A program made the translations under genes and the position numbers. Below are positions 4,663 through 5,957 of a DNA stretch of 5,957 nt, one piece after another (position 1 is the stretch's first letter; the number at the start of each line of letters is the position of its first letter). Below the pieces are notes generated by a model. It was not told the DNA's origin, made no database searches, and saw only the letters and a list, made by a program, of their open reading frames with translations. The stretch comes from Prevotellaceae bacterium (GTDB lineage Bacteria > Bacteroidota > Bacteroidia > Bacteroidales > Paludibacteraceae): the NCBI GenBank assembly GCA_031255055.1, contig JAIRTG010000092.1, positions 1-5,957 of the forward strand, given 5' to 3'.

Positions 4663-5590
4663 ACGCATCGTCATCTGCCTGATAGCCGCATTGCTCTTGG
4701 GCAGTTGCTCCAACCGTCCGAAAAATGTGTTGAAACAAAAAGAGATGGTAGCCGTTTTGCTCGACATGCACCGACTCGAGGGGGTTATTGATGCCACAGG
4801 GCGAATGGGCGGGAGCAACGACGACGCTTATTATTTCCGGTCTATTTTGGACAAATATCACATCACACAAGCCGAATTTGATTCTTCGCTGGTTTGGTAC
4901 ACAAACCATCCCAACCGTTTCGAGAAAGTTTATACACGTGTTGTCGCCCGGCTGGAAGCCGAGAAAGACGCCGCCCTGCTTGCGTACCAAGATGAATCTG
5001 TCGTACTTGTAACTTTTGCCGAAGATAATATCTGGACGGATTCGGTTTCGTATGAATATCCGAAAGACACCGTCGAATTATCCGAGCTTGATTTCAGCAT
5101 TGCAAATCCGTATCTGCTGACAGGCGATATTTACAAACTGCATTTCATACAGCGGATTGTGTCCGAAGATTCCTGCTCGAACAGGCATTTTGTTTTCAGG
5201 ATTCATTATGCCGGTCATGTTATCGACAGCATTGTTCATCCGTTAAAAGCCGACAGTTTGTTGCGCCGGTACGACCTGCGTATGCCGGCAAATGAAAAGT
5301 TGCGGATCGATTCGCTTACGGGCGCATTGTTTGCCGCCGACAGTTGTCGCGGCGTCGTGAAGCATGTTTATACGGACAGCATCTACTTGTTGCGGGAATA
5401 CAATCCGTCTATTCAGGACAGCATACGCAACGCGCTGAATCTGCCTTTGGATTCGACATTGATTGAGGCCTACAACCAACGGCTGAAAGAAACATCCGAA
5501 AAAACGTCGGACGATAACCAACCACTCAAAAAAAGACTACAGCCGCTACACATCATGGATGCGTTCGAGCCGATAAAAGAGCGTAAGTGA
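4646..5590 (+). CDS. Predicted lipoprotein, DUF4296-like N-terminal domain
   Basis: The 314-residue product begins with a lipoprotein signal peptide: basic residues, a hydrophobic stretch (8-18) and lipobox LLGSC with the lipidated Cys at 21. Residues after Cys21 (SNRPKN) lack the acidic run known to send some Bacteroidota lipoproteins to the cell surface, so a periplasm-facing anchor is the likelier guess. The part at about 24-108 (P..VL....M..VLLDMHRLEG ... YYFRSILDKYHIT..EFDSSLVWYTNHP.RFEKVYTRV) resembles DUF4296, a Bacteroidota family of unknown function. The rest (about 120-275) looks beta-rich with no family I recognise. The C terminus (280-314) is polar and charged. It overlaps lspA by 17 nt in another frame, implying cotranscription and possibly translational coupling, and it is a likely LspA substrate. 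Its function is unknown. Confidence 0.85.
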   Translation: MNHKPERIVICLIAALLLGSCSNRPKNVLKQKEMVAVLLDMHRLEGVIDATGRMGGSNDDAYYFRSILDKYHITQAEFDSSLVWYTNHPNRFEKVYTRVVARLEAEKDAALLAYQDESVVLVTFAEDNIWTDSVSYEYPKDTVELSELDFSIANPYLLTGDIYKLHFIQRIVSEDSCSNRHFVFRIHYAGHVIDSIVHPLKADSLLRRYDLRMPANEKLRIDSLTGALFAADSCRGVVKHVYTDSIYLLREYNPSIQDSIRNALNLPLDSTLIEAYNQRLKETSEKTSDDNQPLKKRLQPLHIMDAFEPIKERK

Positions 5591-5635
5591 GATTCTGCAG
5601 CCTATCCCGACGAGCCGAAGGTAGCGATGGGCTTG

Positions 5636-5692
5636 AATAAAGAGAAAGAGATTTAGGGGGGGAGTCCCCCCCTAAATCTCTTTCTCTTTATT
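5636..5692. terminator. 57-nt near-perfect palindrome (copy B), possible bidirectional terminator
   Basis: Arms 5636-5663 and 5665-5692 are perfect reverse complements over 28 bp, centred on G5664. The left arm is nearly all purine and ends in a run of seven G; the right arm is the pyrimidine mirror. As RNA it would form one very stable hairpin from either strand. It lies between convergent genes (the lipoprotein gene and argS), where a bidirectional terminator would be expected. The downstream plus-strand sequence is pyrimidine-rich but has no long U-run. Its right half resembles the tract at 121-144, suggesting an interspersed repeat. Confidence 0.7.
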
Positions 5693-5756
5693 TCCTTTTC
5701 AGGGTCAAAGACACGATAACGCATCATTTATCATTGCGATTCATCCTTCCTTCTCT

Positions 5757-5957
5757 CTACATTCGTTCGGGAACATCGATACCCAAAAGTTTCATTCCCG
5801 TTTTTACGACATTCGCAACAGATTCCGAGAGCACCAATCGGCATTTCTTCGACGCTTCGTTTGTTTCTTTCAATATCGAAAAGTCGTGGTAGAACTGATT
5901 GTATTCTTTTACCAAATCGTACACATAATTCGCGATAAGCGCGGGACTGAACTCGTC
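5757..5957 (-). CDS. argS: Arginyl-tRNA synthetase, C-terminal fragment (cut by window edge)
   Basis: Class I aminoacyl-tRNA synthetase that charges tRNA-Arg in the cytosol. Only the last 66 codons and a TAG stop (5757-5759) lie in the window; the gene continues beyond 5957. The visible peptide ends in the helical DALR-type anticodon-binding domain: SPALIANYVYDLVKEYNQFYHDFSIL, then RLVLSESVANVVKTGMKLLGIDVPERM. The ending LLGI-VPERM and the FYHD motif are characteristic of ArgS. The reading frame is open with no damage. It is convergent with the lipoprotein gene, separated by the 57-nt palindrome. Regulation cannot be judged since the start is outside the window. Confidence 0.93.
   Translation of the reverse strand, partial: DEFSPALIANYVYDLVKEYNQFYHDFSILKETNEASKKCRLVLSESVANVVKTGMKLLGIDVPERM

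Overview
The window looks like a chromosomal housekeeping stretch from a Bacteroidota genome, most likely Bacteroidales. Three things point there. The protein sequences fit: a DksA-like protein with a degenerate zinc finger, LspA with a long periplasmic insert, and a DUF4296-type lipoprotein. Most start codons lack a Shine-Dalgarno sequence and sit in AT-rich leaders. Several leaders carry candidate TTTG / TAnnTTTG promoters. No phage, transposase, integrase, CRISPR, tRNA or rRNA signature is visible.

Layout. Positions 1-267 are non-coding, with short AATCACTA-type repeats, GC-rich hairpins and a C/T tract, then candidate promoters. Next come aroC (268-1344, chorismate synthase) and, 49 bp later on the same strand, a diacylglycerol-kinase-family lipid kinase (1394-2347). 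A long wobble-containing hairpin (2375-2414) lies between this pair and a convergent LD-carboxypeptidase gene (2453-3343, minus). A divergent intergenic region (about 3344-3564) carries a small inverted repeat, a 12-bp tandem repeat and a candidate promoter. It is followed by a TraR/DksA-family gene (3565-3951) with an unusually strong Shine-Dalgarno sequence. An intrinsic terminator comes next. Then lspA (4030-4662, lipoprotein signal peptidase) overlaps by 17 nt a gene for a predicted lipoprotein (4646-5590). A 57-nt palindrome (5636-5692) separates that gene from the 3' end of argS (5757-5957, minus strand, running off the window).

How the genes fit together. AroC feeds aromatic amino acid, folate and quinone synthesis. 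The lipid kinase probably recycles diacylglycerol or a similar lipid. The LD-carboxypeptidase recycles murein tetrapeptides. LspA matures lipoproteins, and the overlapping downstream gene encodes a likely substrate with a clear lipobox (C21). The DksA-like protein probably tunes transcription through RNA polymerase.

I do not see a convincing new multi-gene system. The most unusual material is outside the genes: the 57-nt palindrome and its partial relative near the window start, the 18-bp hairpin whose wobbles favour one strand, and the SD/terminator arrangement around the dksA-like gene.
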